Shown here: one piece after another, positions 33,490 to 43,992 of the stretch | Layout: every line of letters begins with the position of its first letter | How positions within the stretch are numbered: position 1 is the first letter of the stretch | Origin: Isoetes taiwanensis | Lineage: Eukaryota; Streptophyta; Lycopodiopsida; Isoetales; Isoetaceae | Reading direction: 5' to 3' | DNA length: 64,000 bases | Assembly (NCBI GenBank): GCA_021234155.1 | Contig: JAJEKV010000031.1 | Location: forward strand, 14,065,748-14,129,747 | The notes under the pieces: generated by a model | Told to the model about the DNA's origin: nothing | Databases searched by the model: none | Seen by the model: the letters and a program-made list of their open reading frames with translations, nothing else | Program-made: the position numbers and the translations under genes

Positions 33490-35390
33490 ATCGTGATGTA
33501 ATGTTATCCATTTCCCTAGCTCCTCATAGTCATTCCATGGGTGAGAAGTTGATATACCTGAAGCTCATTGTTGGATAAACACGTCTCTTCCAAAATATGA
33601 CAGTGTTACAAAACAGAGCCATCTAGAATATCCAGTTGTTAATAATAGATTCCATTTCCTATTTCCTGCTCCATAACAATTTAGCAGTTTCAAATTTTGT
33701 ATAATAGCCTTGTGCGGATGCAACACATTTACTTACGATTTATTGAAGAGAATTATTATACTTACAATAAGGATCACGAGGGAATGATATAAACGGTGAA
33801 GAGGGAGCTTATGCTTTGAAAACAATTGGGCGAATGAACCTGCTCCATGCTCTCTCGATATCTAGTTCTCTCGATACACCAAGAGGGATGCCATGGAATT
33901 CCATGAATAGATCGACATTGCTTTCTATCTTAATTCTTACTCAAATGATGTAGAATAAATCGTCATTTAGAAAGCAACTGCAAGCTCTGTTCCACCAACA
34001 AAAGCATCCATTTAAAAGCTTAAGGAAAGACCTAAAAAAATCCTAGGCACCACAGTTCTCAAATTCCTAGTCTAAATATGTCAAATATGACAAATTGCAT
34101 TTGCTGGTCTAGTTTTATAGCGAGCATCATCGATGTAATGTTATCCATTTCCCTAGCTCCTCATAGTCATTCCACGGGTGAGAAGTTGATATACACGAGC
34201 TCATTGTTGGATAAACACATCTCTTCCAAAATATGACAGTGTTACAAAACAGAGCCATCTAGAATATCCATTTGTTAATAATAGATTCCATTTCCTATTT
34301 CCTGCTCCATAACAATTTGTCGTTTCAAATTTTGTATAATAGCCTTGTGCGGATGCAACACATTTACTTACGATTTATTGAAGAGAATTATTATACTTAC
34401 AATAAGGATCACGCGGGAATGATATAAGCGGTGAAGAAGGGGAGATTATCTTTGATGAACAATTGGGCCGAATGAGCACGCTCCATGCTCTCTTGATATC
34501 TAGTTCTCGATACACCAAGAGGGATGCCATGGAATTCCATGAATAGATCAAGATTGCTTTCTATCTTAATTCTTACTCAAATGATGTAGAATAAATCGTC
34601 ATTTAGAAAGCAAGTGCAAGCTCTGCTCCACCAACAAGGGGCATCCATTTAAAAAGCTTAAGGAAAGACCTAAAAAAATCCTAGGCACACAGTTCTCAAA
34701 TTCCTAGTCTAAATATGTCAAATATGACAAATTGCATTTGCTGGTCTAGTTTTACAGCAGAGCATCGTGATGTAATGTTATCCATTTCCCTAGCTCCTCA
34801 TAGTCATTCCATGGGTGAGAAGTTGATATACCTGGAGCTCATTGTTGGATAAACACATCTCTTCCAAAATATGACAGTGTTACAAAACAGAGCCATCTAG
34901 AATATCCAGTTGTTAATAATAGATTCCATTTCCTATTTCTGCTCCATAACAATTTGCCGTTTCAAATTTTGTATAATAGCCTTGTGCAGATGCAACACAT
35001 TTACTTACGATTTATTGAAGAGAATTATTATACTTACAATAAGGATCACAGGGAATGATATAAACGGTGAAGAATGCTGATGAACAATTGGGCCGAATGA
35101 GCCTGCTCCATGCTCTACTGATATCTAGTTCTCTGATACACCAAGAGGGATGCCATGGAATTCCATGAATAGATCAGCATTGCTTTCTATCTTAATTCTT
35201 ACTCAAATGATGTAGAATAAATCGTCATTTAGAAAGCAAGTGCAAGCTCTGTTCCACCAACAGGGGCATCCATTTAAAAGCTTAAGGAAAGACCTAAAAA
35301 AAATCCTAGGCACACAGTTCTCAAATTCCTAGTCTAAATATGTCAAATATGACAAATTGCATTTGCTGGTCTAGTTTTACAGCAGAGTAG
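33490..35390. repeat. three tandem copies of a 637-bp unit
   Basis: GATGTAATGTTATCCATTTC occurs at 33495, 34132 and 34769, exactly 637 bp apart. Similarity continues to about 35390. Each unit holds ATGCCATGGAATTCCATG (nearly palindromic). The copies are very similar, differing by a few substitutions and small indels, and no gene lies inside. Confidence 0.9.
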
Positions 35391-35800
35391 TAATAGGGTC
35401 GTAACTTTAAGAAGAAAGCTCCATTTCCTAAACATGAGCATGCATTGGAAAGCTCAGGGAACAACCTATAAAAGATGCTAGGTATATGTTTTTCAAATTC
35501 ATAGTACAAATGGGTGAAATAGACCAAAGTACATGAGCCAGTCCAAAAAGCTCAGGATATGCCCTCAAAACTATGTGGGTTCACTTCAAACAAATAAGGG
35601 CCTTCTATAAGGCCTGCATTTTTAGCACATATTTCAAAGTCAGTCTATCTTTGAACAAATGCGTAAAGCATGATGTTCCAAGTCCTTTTTTTTAATCGAT
35701 CAAACATCTTGCGAGCATCATGCGAGAGTCCCACATTTTCCATACATGTTTATGAGGTGGTTTCTTAAAACATAATGATGTAATCATGTAAGCATTTACC
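35391..35800. other. no gene recognised
   Basis: AT-rich DNA with short frames only. Confidence 0.4.
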
Positions 35801-35804
35801 TTCC

Positions 35805-35983
35805 GAAAGCATCCTTCGCTTTCGACATTCTTTCAATTTTGTAGCAATTCTTTCCACTTCCAAGTTAACATTGGGCCATGCTACAGTCTTCTCTTGGGGA
35901 TTTGAAGGTAGACGTTGCTCTTTCTTAAATCTTCCAACTCCAAAACAACATCAATACTCCGGGCTAAGCTCTTGCAACTGCAA
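35805..35983 (-). pseudogene. exon-like block fused downstream of the SBDS fragment, product unknown
   Basis: On the minus strand a good acceptor (TTTATTTCCCTTGCAG) opens a block reading LARSIDVVLELEDLRKS. After a frame change it continues as EKTVAWPNVNLEVERIATKL, then KECRKRRM, and ends at a donor (GAAG, then GTAAAT). This is not SBDS sequence. It may be an exon of another gene brought next to the SBDS exons. Confidence 0.35.
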
Positions 35984-36009
35984 GGGAAATAAATGCAATA
36001 GTTGTTGCT

Positions 36010-36690
36010 ATATCACGAAATTGACTTGATAATTGTGCTTCTCTTTCTTTTCCAGCCACTTGCAGTTCACCTTTCTCAAGAATCTGTACAGTCACATGTA
36101 AGAGAACAGATCATAGTCAATTTTAAATGAACTGGTGGCAGTCTTCGGTCATGATCATCTCACAAACATAACGTTCATCATTGCATAATAAAGCTTTAGC
36201 AAGATCGTATTTGGTGAGAGATTGATTGACCTCGGAAATCTGTCTAAGGACGAACTTATCTCTGTGATTTAAATGTATAACTTGTCATGATTCTGACGTA
36301 AAAACTAAGACCTAGCACCTCAAGGCAAATTTTGTTCTCATCCGTGGTTCCAAAAGCTTGGAGAAGCTCTTTGGACTTGGCTAGGACCCCCTTGGATACG
36401 TTCGAATAGACAGTACGTGATTGAAGAACCTCATCTAAATCCTTTTCCCTGCAGTTCACAAGAGCGAAACCGGTTAAGGTATGATTCTTGCTTCTTTTAT
36501 TTTCTTCTTCGTATTATGAAAAGGGAGTAACATACACTCCAGACCGCCATGAAAGGACTTTGTTCTTTGAAGCAAGCTATCTCAAAGCGGTTGCCATGTT
36601 TCTTCAGATGCACCACTGCGATGTTAGTGAGATGTTTCTGCCCTATGGTGGTTGCAAGGGACTATTGCGGCCATGGTGGTCTCGAATTAC
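36010..36690 (-). pseudogene. SBDS: truncated SBDS ribosome maturation protein gene copy
   Basis: Three exons match the N-terminal third of SBDS, which releases eIF6 from new 60S subunits. Exon 1 (about 36670-36535) encodes TTIGQKHLTNIAVVHLKKHG, then NRFEIAC and KVLSWRSG, with a one-base insertion before KVLSWRSG. Exon 2 (36448-36319) encodes EKDLDEVLQSRTVYSNVSKG and continues to TDENKICLE. Exon 3 (36083 to about 36010) encodes ILEKGELQVAGKEREAQLSS, then QFRDIATT. Junctions are in SBDS phase (GGA GT|G GAA; GAG|ATT) with GT-AG ends, so introns are retained and this is not a processed copy. After FRDIATT the SBDS sequence stops, with no donor, and unrelated exon-like sequence follows. The start codon region is also unclear. 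A fragment, probably inactive. Confidence 0.75.
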
Positions 36691-36775
36691 CTCTCCGGTT
36701 AGCCGGTTTCGAGAGCGGCTGCCCACCAACAGAAGTGACCTAGCATTTACAGCCAATCATAAGTTTTTAGCAGTC

Positions 36776-36870
36776 ACCAGCATATCCTAGGGATATTCTA
36801 GCATATACCTAGGATATGCCAAAAGCCCACATAAACAAGGGTTTCCCCCCCTAGGGGCAACCCAAAAATC
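36776..36870 (+). repeat. dispersed repeat ending in GGGGCAACCCAAAAA, copy 2
   Basis: Partner of 30270-30362, in the same orientation. It lies directly upstream of the SBDS fragment's first exon. Confidence 0.6.
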
Positions 36871-37085
36871 CTTTTTTATTTTATACCACGATCCTGTATC
36901 CCACAAAAAAAAAAAAAAAAATTCCCAAGGTTGTTTGTTTGTTTTTCTCTTTCGCTAATCCCTTCATTATTTAGAACTATGTTCATGTTTCAATTGCAAC
37001 AAAAAGATTGCAAGGTAATTGCAAATCCGGAAAATTCGAAAAATTGCAAGATCACTGTTGAGTCTCAAAAACTTGTACAGCAAAT

Positions 37086-37229
37086 ATGTATTCCGGAATA
37101 CACTTCGAATTTCAAGCAAGACCAAAAGTGTATTCTGGAATACACTTTGACTTTCAAAAAAAGCAAAAGTGTATTCCGGAATACACTTCTGTTATTCTCG
37201 AATAGTAAAAGTGTATTCCGGAATACATT
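37086..37229. repeat. array of four 18-bp palindromes, 41-42-bp period
   Basis: TGTATTCCGGAATACA-type cores start at about 37087, 37129, 37170 and 37212 (spacing 42, 41, 42). One is perfect, one has a T for C in the centre, and the outer two are altered at one end. Linkers again carry AAAAG before each core. Confidence 0.85.
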
Positions 37230-37234
37230 TTTGG

Positions 37235-37900
37235 TACTTTAAAATATTATATCATTAAAAAATGTCTCATTGTAACCTAAAAATACGTTTTCTGGAAAAT
37301 GATCCAAGCTAACAAAATGTTGTGTAGGACGTACTCTTATATTAGGGGTTTTCTCTAACAATACACTTCAGGTAGATTCTAACTGTTAGGAAAAGTGTCA
37401 CTTTGACATAGTCAATTTTATCTTTGCACAAAAAAATGCGTGATTTTGGGGGGTCAAAATGCATTTTTATGTCAAAAATACAAATTTTACCCCATTTTAG
37501 CTCTTTTTTTGAAAAACAAAAGGAATCTTCGAGGAATATTCCTTTTGCTCCCGTTTCAATGATTCCCTCCCGTTTATATTGCAACTCTGTTATTTGCGTT
37601 GCGAGTAACTTTGAGATACTTGCAACTCTGAATTCTGATTGTTATTGTCATCAATCTAGATATAACAATAGACATTTGAAAGTCAATTGATCTTAACATT
37701 GAGGTTGTATCGGACATGTATTGAATATTAATGGCATTATGATGGTCAACAGTTCTTGTTTGTCCTACTTTTTAGGCTACTGCAATTGCACGACTAGATG
37801 GTGTGCTTATTCTATGTGGTAAGAGGGGGAAGAGAAGAGAATTATCCAAAGGCCAAGTCGAGAAAGAAAATTGTTCGCGGCGGCCTTGGCCACCGCGATA
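37235..37900. other. no gene; right flank of the palindrome array
   Basis: On the reverse strand it contains AAACGGGAG, GTATTTTTGACATAAAAATG and TGCATTTTGACCCCCC. These echo words left of the first array at 26744-26930. The pairing is loose. Confidence 0.35.
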
Positions 37901-37902
37901 AA

Positions 37903-38205
37903 TTTCTTGTATATTTATATTGTGTTTTTCCTTTCCTAGCCTAAGTCGTGTCTTTATTGTTGAACCACACTAAACATAGAAAAGAGAAACAAAATACATG
38001 TCTAGATAGATAGAAGATGTAGAATGCAAGTACCTGGCTGCTTTATCTTTCTTTGACTCCTAAAGTCGCTTAGATTTTTTCAAGTCTTGAAGAAGAATAT
38101 CCTTTCTTATATATACCACAATAAATGGCAAAAGGCGTGCTGCTTTGCCTTTTGTTTTTTGTAAACGTCTAGAATCTTCCAAGGAAGTTACCTTTTTGCA
38201 AAATT
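37903..38205 (+). repeat. dispersed direct repeat, copy 2
   Basis: Partner of 24332-24650, with several short indels. The two copies bracket both palindrome arrays. Confidence 0.75.
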
Positions 38206-39814
38206 AAATGTTTAGGATCTTCCACGAAAAGAGTCATTACCTGTCGTTCTGGCTTCGTCTCCAATCAGGTTGTGCGACATGTCGCGTCTTTAAAATTTGG
38301 AAATCAAGTGGAAGAAAAAACACTATGATTCTGATTTCATGACAGTTTTACCTTTGAACCTTCAGTTCAGCATCCCAGAACAGCAAGTAAGGATCATTTT
38401 TTATTTAGTAAAATGCTTTTTACTATGGATTTTGGGAAAGAAACCAGAGTTTCCCGTGGGTTGCCCAAGTTTCTTCCTCGGAGTCAGGGTAAAGAGGCTT
38501 TCCTCTTATTCGAAAGTTACCTTTTTGCAACAAGTCTTAATTTGAATAAGTATAGGGGAGAGGACACTTCAGCAAATTGTTTACCTAAATTTGATAATGT
38601 CCTCCTCCTCCCTCAGCATGGCCTTCCTTTCCATGCCAAGAAGGAACAACTAGATCATGCCACATGTCCTTAAATGTCCCTTGCATTATGACTAGAAATG
38701 TTTTTGCCCAATCCAGTATGTTTGGTTCTGGCCTAGCTCAAATTAACAGGCTTTCCATGGCCTCACCATGCATAATGGCATGTGCATGAACATTAGCACG
38801 ACCATAATAGTTGATAGTTGATGTTTCCTCTTCTCCTCCTGTTGTATTGAATAATACGCAAAAGCATTTTGTGCACTGAAATAGTATACATCTTGAGTTT
38901 CCAAAACAAGAATGTCGTGAAAGAAGTAATGAAGAGTGATTGATTTGAATTCTACCATCAACAATGCCACATAGCAAGAAGATCTAGACAATGCTCTCTC
39001 CAAGATGAGATTTCATGCTCATGTGCACATTATTAAGGCATCCCGTCTTAGCATTCAGCATCCTAACTCCCAATGTATTATGGAATTCACAGTGGCAGAT
39101 GTAGTGATAAAAGTTGTCATAATCCGCAAGGAGCGAAATTGAGAGGCACTTTGTTATATGTGGACTATGGCCTCAACCCTTTACAACAAGAGTCACATCG
39201 ACATGAACTTGCTTGAGTGAGGGACATAAGAAACACTAATGGTGTCGTTGACCACCACTGGTTCAAGGGAATGTACAAATTTTCCATCCACCTAGCCATA
39301 ATGTAGCAGACCTTGTACTGAAGGATACAACTAGACCATCTGCTATAGTACAGTTCCTCAAGCAAGCATTGCTACAACACATGACACAAGTGCTACTGTT
39401 GTTGTTGTTGTTGTTGCTGCCATGGAATAAATTACTGCTCCTATATTTTTAGCATAGCCACATAGGTTTAGCTAAACTACCTTCGACTTGGAGCTAGAAG
39501 TGTCTAACACTTGGCTAACTAAATGGTTTTTCTCTATCATGGTTTCTTGCCTTTGGCTAAACTTTCACAAAATGTAGGTCAAATATTAGCCATCACACTA
39601 TTCTTATTTTAAAAGTTCCAAGCCTTTGGACAAAGACATTGAACTTATTGTTATTACAATGTAATTCAATATAGAAAAATAAATGGGGCAATTATAATCA
39701 TTCTTATAACTTCCTTAATATAATAATAAAATAAAGACATAAATTGACACATAGTCATATACGCACATGTTCAAAGCTCAAAGAAAAAGTGCAGTGTTCC
39801 TTCTAGCTGTGATC
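38206..39814. other. no gene supported; short (TTG)n tract
   Basis: Open stretches at 38297-38673 and 39365-39165 have no recognisable product. A TTG microsatellite lies at about 39398-39417. Target-site copy CTCCC for the next element is at 39815-39819. Confidence 0.4.
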
Positions 39815-39819
39815 CTCCC

Positions 39820-41490
39820 TGTGACGTTCGGCCACGATTATCGCCGGGGCGTTATCTGCGTCTGCTTGCCGTCATCGCAGCGTACCGCCACTCCTCCGGT
39901 GGCGTGTGCGCTGGCGTGTAACCAGTGAGTAGCCCTAGGGGGCAACTTGCCAGAAATATGTGCAACTATTAATGTGCACATTTTCCAATGTACACATTAA
40001 TGTGGGCACACATTTCCAAGTGGACACTTCATGCCAAGTGGGCCACACCCATAGGTGCAATTAATGTGCACATTTTCCAATGTACACATTAATGTGGGCA
40101 CACATTTCCATGTGTGCACATTTGGCCACCTAGCCCTTAAAGGCAAGTGGGCCCATTTCCAATTATCCCACATGCCAAAAGGGGATAATTGGAAACCCTA
40201 ACCAACCCCCCTTGTCTATATAGGGTAGGAAACCCTAACTAGCCCAATTTTCGATTTTAGGGCTTTAGAACTCTGTTTTGGCTGCCTCAACGGTAAAAAA
40301 ACGCATCCCGTGACTGCACGGGAGAATTGCATCCTTAGTTTCTCTTGATTCGAGCGTTTCAGCAGGATGGTCGAGCTCAGGTCAGGAGGAGCCCCTCAAG
40401 GATCAGGTATTTGGCCAATTAAATAGTCTAAACCCTATTTTAGTCATTGAATCAGTAGGTTTAGCCTATTAGATTGCCCATAGCAGCCCTCTAGATCTCT
40501 AGATAGCAGATTCTAACTAAAGAACCTAACTCTATGTTGTAGATTAGATCTAGTTCTTTAGTTCTCTGTGAAGTATATGGATGATGTATCTCTATGAGCT
40601 CCTTGTATTGGGAAGGGGGTAGAGACCTAAAGCTTTGTAGTTGATGCTCCTAGAGTAGCCTCTCTAGCACACTGTAGATTCGGCCTGTGCACAAGAACCA
40701 CACCTGGTTGTGGGTGAAGGGGCCAGACTGGCTTAGAAGGAGGTTCGTGTTCTGACTCTTGAACGATCCCTATGGTGTGTTAGTGCTACCAGGGATCATT
40801 GTGACTAGGTCTAATGGCTTACCACCGAAAAGGGTAAGGCATGGGCTCGACACCCAGTGAAGTGGTGTACACTTTCCATGGGTTCACATCGAATACGGGC
40901 AAAGGGCCCTCTAGTCACCTTGAGTCGACATGTAGACCTCGGAGGGAGTGATCCCTACCGCCCCATCGAATCGGGAGATGGAACCCGTGAATAGCCCTTT
41001 TGGCTATGCATCCCGGCTGCTACTCCAGTCGGGTCCCAACACTTTTCAAATTACTCGCAAAGTGTGCACAGGAGGGGCGGATGGAGTGGACAACCCTAAG
41101 CCATGTTCATATGCCCCCAAATCCATTGCCATGAATTCTCGCGCAATGAACTCGGAGACCCAAGCCGTCCGTCATCCCCTTGAGTCCGAGCCTTGGGTAG
41201 GATTCCCTATGAGATGTGTGATCTTTGTCTATGCAGATATATGTGGAGGACCATCCTTCGTTGATGGTCATATGATGTTGATGTATATGCCACCCGACAT
41301 GTATGTTACGCTTCCACGCAGCTAGGTAGGCCCCGAGGGAGATCGGGTGCAATGACCCTTCCACTCTTCCCACCGAAACCCGCCACGGTTGCGGTGTCAT
41401 GTGGAGGGCCCCCATTAGCATGGAGCTGGTATGGGGATGAACTCCGTTTGTATACGGTGAGGGCACCGATAACGAGTAGGGGACGCCACC
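39820..41490 (+). repeat. 5' LTR of the 13.3-kb element
   Basis: 1,671 bp. U3 holds a TATA box (TATATAG, 40217-40223) flanked on both sides by AAACCCTAA telo-boxes (40193 and 40230). It also has a 92-bp-spaced duplication (39968 and 40060) of a segment with ATTAATGTG ... CACATTAAT inverted arms. The GC-rich first 110 bases differ strongly from the other LTR. Confidence 0.9.
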
Positions 41491-41493
41491 CGG

Positions 41494-41504
41494 TGGTATC
41501 GAGC
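41494..41504 (+). other. primer binding site, initiator tRNA-Met type
   Basis: TGGTATCGAGC lies 3 bases after the LTR. The standard plant site is TGGTATCAGAGC, so one base is missing. It primes minus-strand cDNA synthesis. Confidence 0.7.
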
Positions 41505-41696
41505 TATGTTCTTGGAGACCAAGAGCAAAGCAGCGCCATGTTCCCGGTAGCACTAACTTGATAGGATCCTTAAACCTCGAAAAATGGGAAAATTTTTCTC
41601 ATTTTTGTAGTTTATGCTAAGCTAGTAACAGTTAAAATGAATAGAAATGTAAAAAGATTAAAAATTAATGAGCCAACATCCGTGGTAGTAGGGTTG

Positions 41697-41756
41697 GTCT
41701 CACACGTCCGCCGGGATGATTTCTACATTCTAGAAATCGGGCCATAGCGATGAGAC
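41697..41756. promoter_or_regulatory. hairpin element, copy 1 (upstream of H3-like unit)
   Basis: Outer arms GTCTCA / TGAGAC enclose an inner inverted repeat GATTTCTA-cattc-TAGAAATC and a CCGGG-type segment. One of four copies in the element. Confidence 0.65.
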
Positions 41757-41876
41757 ATTCAAATTTTGACACCAAAAAGTTGTAAATTACAAAAAATACC
41801 TTGATAGTTCTAATTTTAAGCTAAGAATTAGTAGATTTAGCATGTTACATGTTAATTTAATAGTGGGCTCCACCAT

Positions 41877-41945
41877 GTCTCACACGTCGCCGCCGGGGCG
41901 GGTTTCTAGATTCTAGGAATCGGGCTGGGCGCAACGTGTGAGACC
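41877..41945. promoter_or_regulatory. hairpin element, copy 2 (upstream of H3-like unit)
   Basis: Outer arms GTCTCACACGT / ACGTGTGAGAC are perfect over 11 bp. The inner part is TTTCTAGATTCTAGGAA. It lies 75 bp before the TATA box. Confidence 0.7.
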
Positions 41946-42019
41946 TTGCTTAATTAGGTGTTTTTAGGTGCTTTAGACAACCCAAAAAGGTAGTTTAAAA
42001 GTTGACCTAAAATTGGCCC

Positions 42020-42029
42020 TATAAATAGA
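42020..42029 (+). promoter_or_regulatory. TATA box of the H3-like unit
   Basis: CTATAAATAG lies about 110 bp before the ATG codons at 42127/42130. The second unit has the same box after its own hairpin pair. Confidence 0.55.
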
Positions 42030-42129
42030 CCCGGACCCCTCCCATTTTTCCTGTTCTTCCCTAGAACTTCGCCAGGATCGTCAAGGCGATCTTACGGGCG
42101 CTTTAGCTCCATCGACAAACCGCAAGATG

Positions 42130-43404
42130 ATGGCACGCATAAAAAACAGGCAAGGGAAGCCTAGCCGGTTTTTATCCTCCAAATACCGCCCGGCCTCTTC
42201 GAGAGAATCGCTTCGAGAACGCCTTCTCCATGAAGGCGAATCTTCTTCGGCGAGGATGCGGTTTCTGGACAGAGCGACCACCACGAGCTCTTGGAGGATG
42301 ACCGGCCGATGTCATGAACCAGATCCTCGGCGGAAATTGCGCTGAAGAGGAAAGAAGCGGCAAGCGGCGGGGAGCAACACCGTGAGGACGCCAACCCACG
42401 GGAAGAGCGAGGGAACAGCGGACCCATCAACAGCCCCGTGAGCAACCCCTGTGTCGAGATCCACCTCGCAGGAGGAGGAGCAGAAGAGAGGAGCAGCCAG
42501 CCGAACTCACCCCGAAGAAGAGGCCGACTTCGCGACGCTCGGGCCCACAAGTACGGTTAAAGAGCCACGGAGCGAGAACAAAGAGTCGGAAGACGACCCG
42601 GACTACACCAGCGGACCTAAGAAGAGGAAGGCCAAAGCCGAAGGCGTGCAAGAGGAAGCCGGTAAAGGCCTGAAGCGAGCCGAGGGTCCCCGCCATCAAC
42701 GAAGCCGAGGGGAGACTCCCTCCCACCACCGACGACTCTGGATGGAGACTACGCGTCGGGCGCAGACGGGGCAAGCTCTTCAAAGCCCCCCGTCGAGGAA
42801 GAGGTCCCTGAGCGCATGCCCAAGAAGGGGAGGAGACCGGACAGCTAGCGAAGCCCCCACCTTTTCCGACGTGGGATAGAGTCAAAGCCCCGCGGCCGCA
42901 ACGGGAAGCATATGTGATAGACCCCCTAAAGGTCTATCAGAAGAGGATCAGGGAACACAACGCTTATATGGCAAGGTGGGAGGCGTACAACGCATATTAC
43001 CAGGAGCACCGGGTGAGAACGATTGAAGGCGGACACCCGACGAAGAGCCGCATTAATCAAGCCCCCTCCACCAAAGCCCAAGCCTCCCCGAGCACCGTGG
43101 AAGAAGCGAACAAGAAGAAGAAGTCGGAAGACGGGGCACTCAAGGAGATCCGCCACTTCCGAAAGAGTTACGGACTCGATTCCCGGGCCCGCCCCGGCGC
43201 TTGGTCCGGTCATACAAGAATACAACACGCATACATGCGCCGTGGACCGAATTTGGATGTCACCGTGTTTTACAAGAGGCGGCCGAAGCGCACATAGTAA
43301 AGCATTTTGAAGATTCAACGGCCTGCACGGTGCACGCGAAGAGGGTTACCCTCATGAGGCAGGATATGTATCTTGCCAGGCACATCAAGGGAGAACGCCC
43401 TTGA
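42130..43404 (+). pseudogene. histone H3-like (CenH3-like) protein with long N-terminal tail, frame-broken
   Basis: The unit starts MARIKNRQGKPSR, close to the MARTK start of H3. A charged stretch of roughly 330 residues follows (KKRKAKAEGVQEEAGKG, for example). The end is a histone fold: [15 protein letters not shown] (alpha-N, about 43135-43180), RLVR (43198-43209), [17 protein letters not shown], then [20 protein letters not shown] and GERP and a stop at 43404. From RLVR to the end there are 68 residues against 67 in canonical H3; the extra one is in loop 1, which also has a Trp. VTLMRxD is as in some plant CENH3 proteins. The core after RLVR is one open frame; upstream the frame breaks several times. 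A TATA box and hairpin pair precede it, and AATAAA follows at about 43455. A captured histone gene within a retroelement is very unusual. Function, such as centromere targeting, is inference. Confidence 0.7.
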
Positions 43405-43547
43405 ACCTTGTAAATAACTGAAAAATTTTGTTAATATAAAGAAATTTTTGTGTAAATAAAGTGTCAAACCCTGTTTAAATAGGTTAAGATATCGATCCCT
43501 AACTTTTGTTTTGATTAAATTGGAGCTTTGAGCAAAATTGAGACGAT

Positions 43548-43613
43548 GTCTCACACGCGTCGTGCGCCGGACGATTTCTAGATTTTAGAAATCGGGCCGC
43601 TAACGCAGGAGAC
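43548..43613. promoter_or_regulatory. hairpin element, copy 3 (upstream of second unit)
   Basis: GTCTCACACG opens it, the inner GATTTCTA-gatt-TTAGAAATC is well kept, and GAGAC closes it. The right outer arm is partly decayed. Confidence 0.65.
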
Positions 43614-43753
43614 CATGCCCAAAAAAAAAAATGCCCAAAACAGCTCCAAATCGACCAAGTAAGGGGTCAATTTCGCCTAACTTTCGATGAGTTTAGTGGA
43701 ATTACAGCCTTACATCACTTAAATTGAGTGAGCCTAGCCCAATTGGGACCCAT

Positions 43754-43817
43754 GTCTCACACCTTCACGCCAGATGATTTCTACATTTTAGAAATCGGTC
43801 TCAAGCAACGTGAGACC
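43754..43817. promoter_or_regulatory. hairpin element, copy 4 (upstream of second unit)
   Basis: GTCTCAC and GTGAGAC are the outer arms; GATTTCTA-cat-TTTAGAAATC is the inner repeat. Confidence 0.65.
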
Positions 43818-43992
43818 CCGTACCATTCTTCACCAAATGATCTCCAAACCGTACAATAGGTTCAAGAGCTGTCCTTAGCATGCTCAAACTCTAGAAATAG
43901 TCTTCAAACTTGCAATTGCATCCCTTAATAGATCAGAATTGCCTAATCTCAGTAAAATCTAGGTCATCCAAAAAATTAGGATTTTCCCCTTT

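Noticed and set aside
26740-37620. Calling 26.7-37.6 kb a defined foldback transposon
   Set aside because: The inverted similarity of the flanks is too loose by eye and no target duplication was found. It is kept as a hypothesis in the findings only.
39165-39365. Possible copia-type RNase H remnant
   Set aside because: A few words looked similar, but no motif could be aligned with confidence on either strand.
42161-43318. Long minus-strand frames opposite the H3-like unit
   Set aside because: The GC-rich sequence leaves antisense frames open by chance. The plus strand has the histone fold, the TATA box and the correct orientation for the element.
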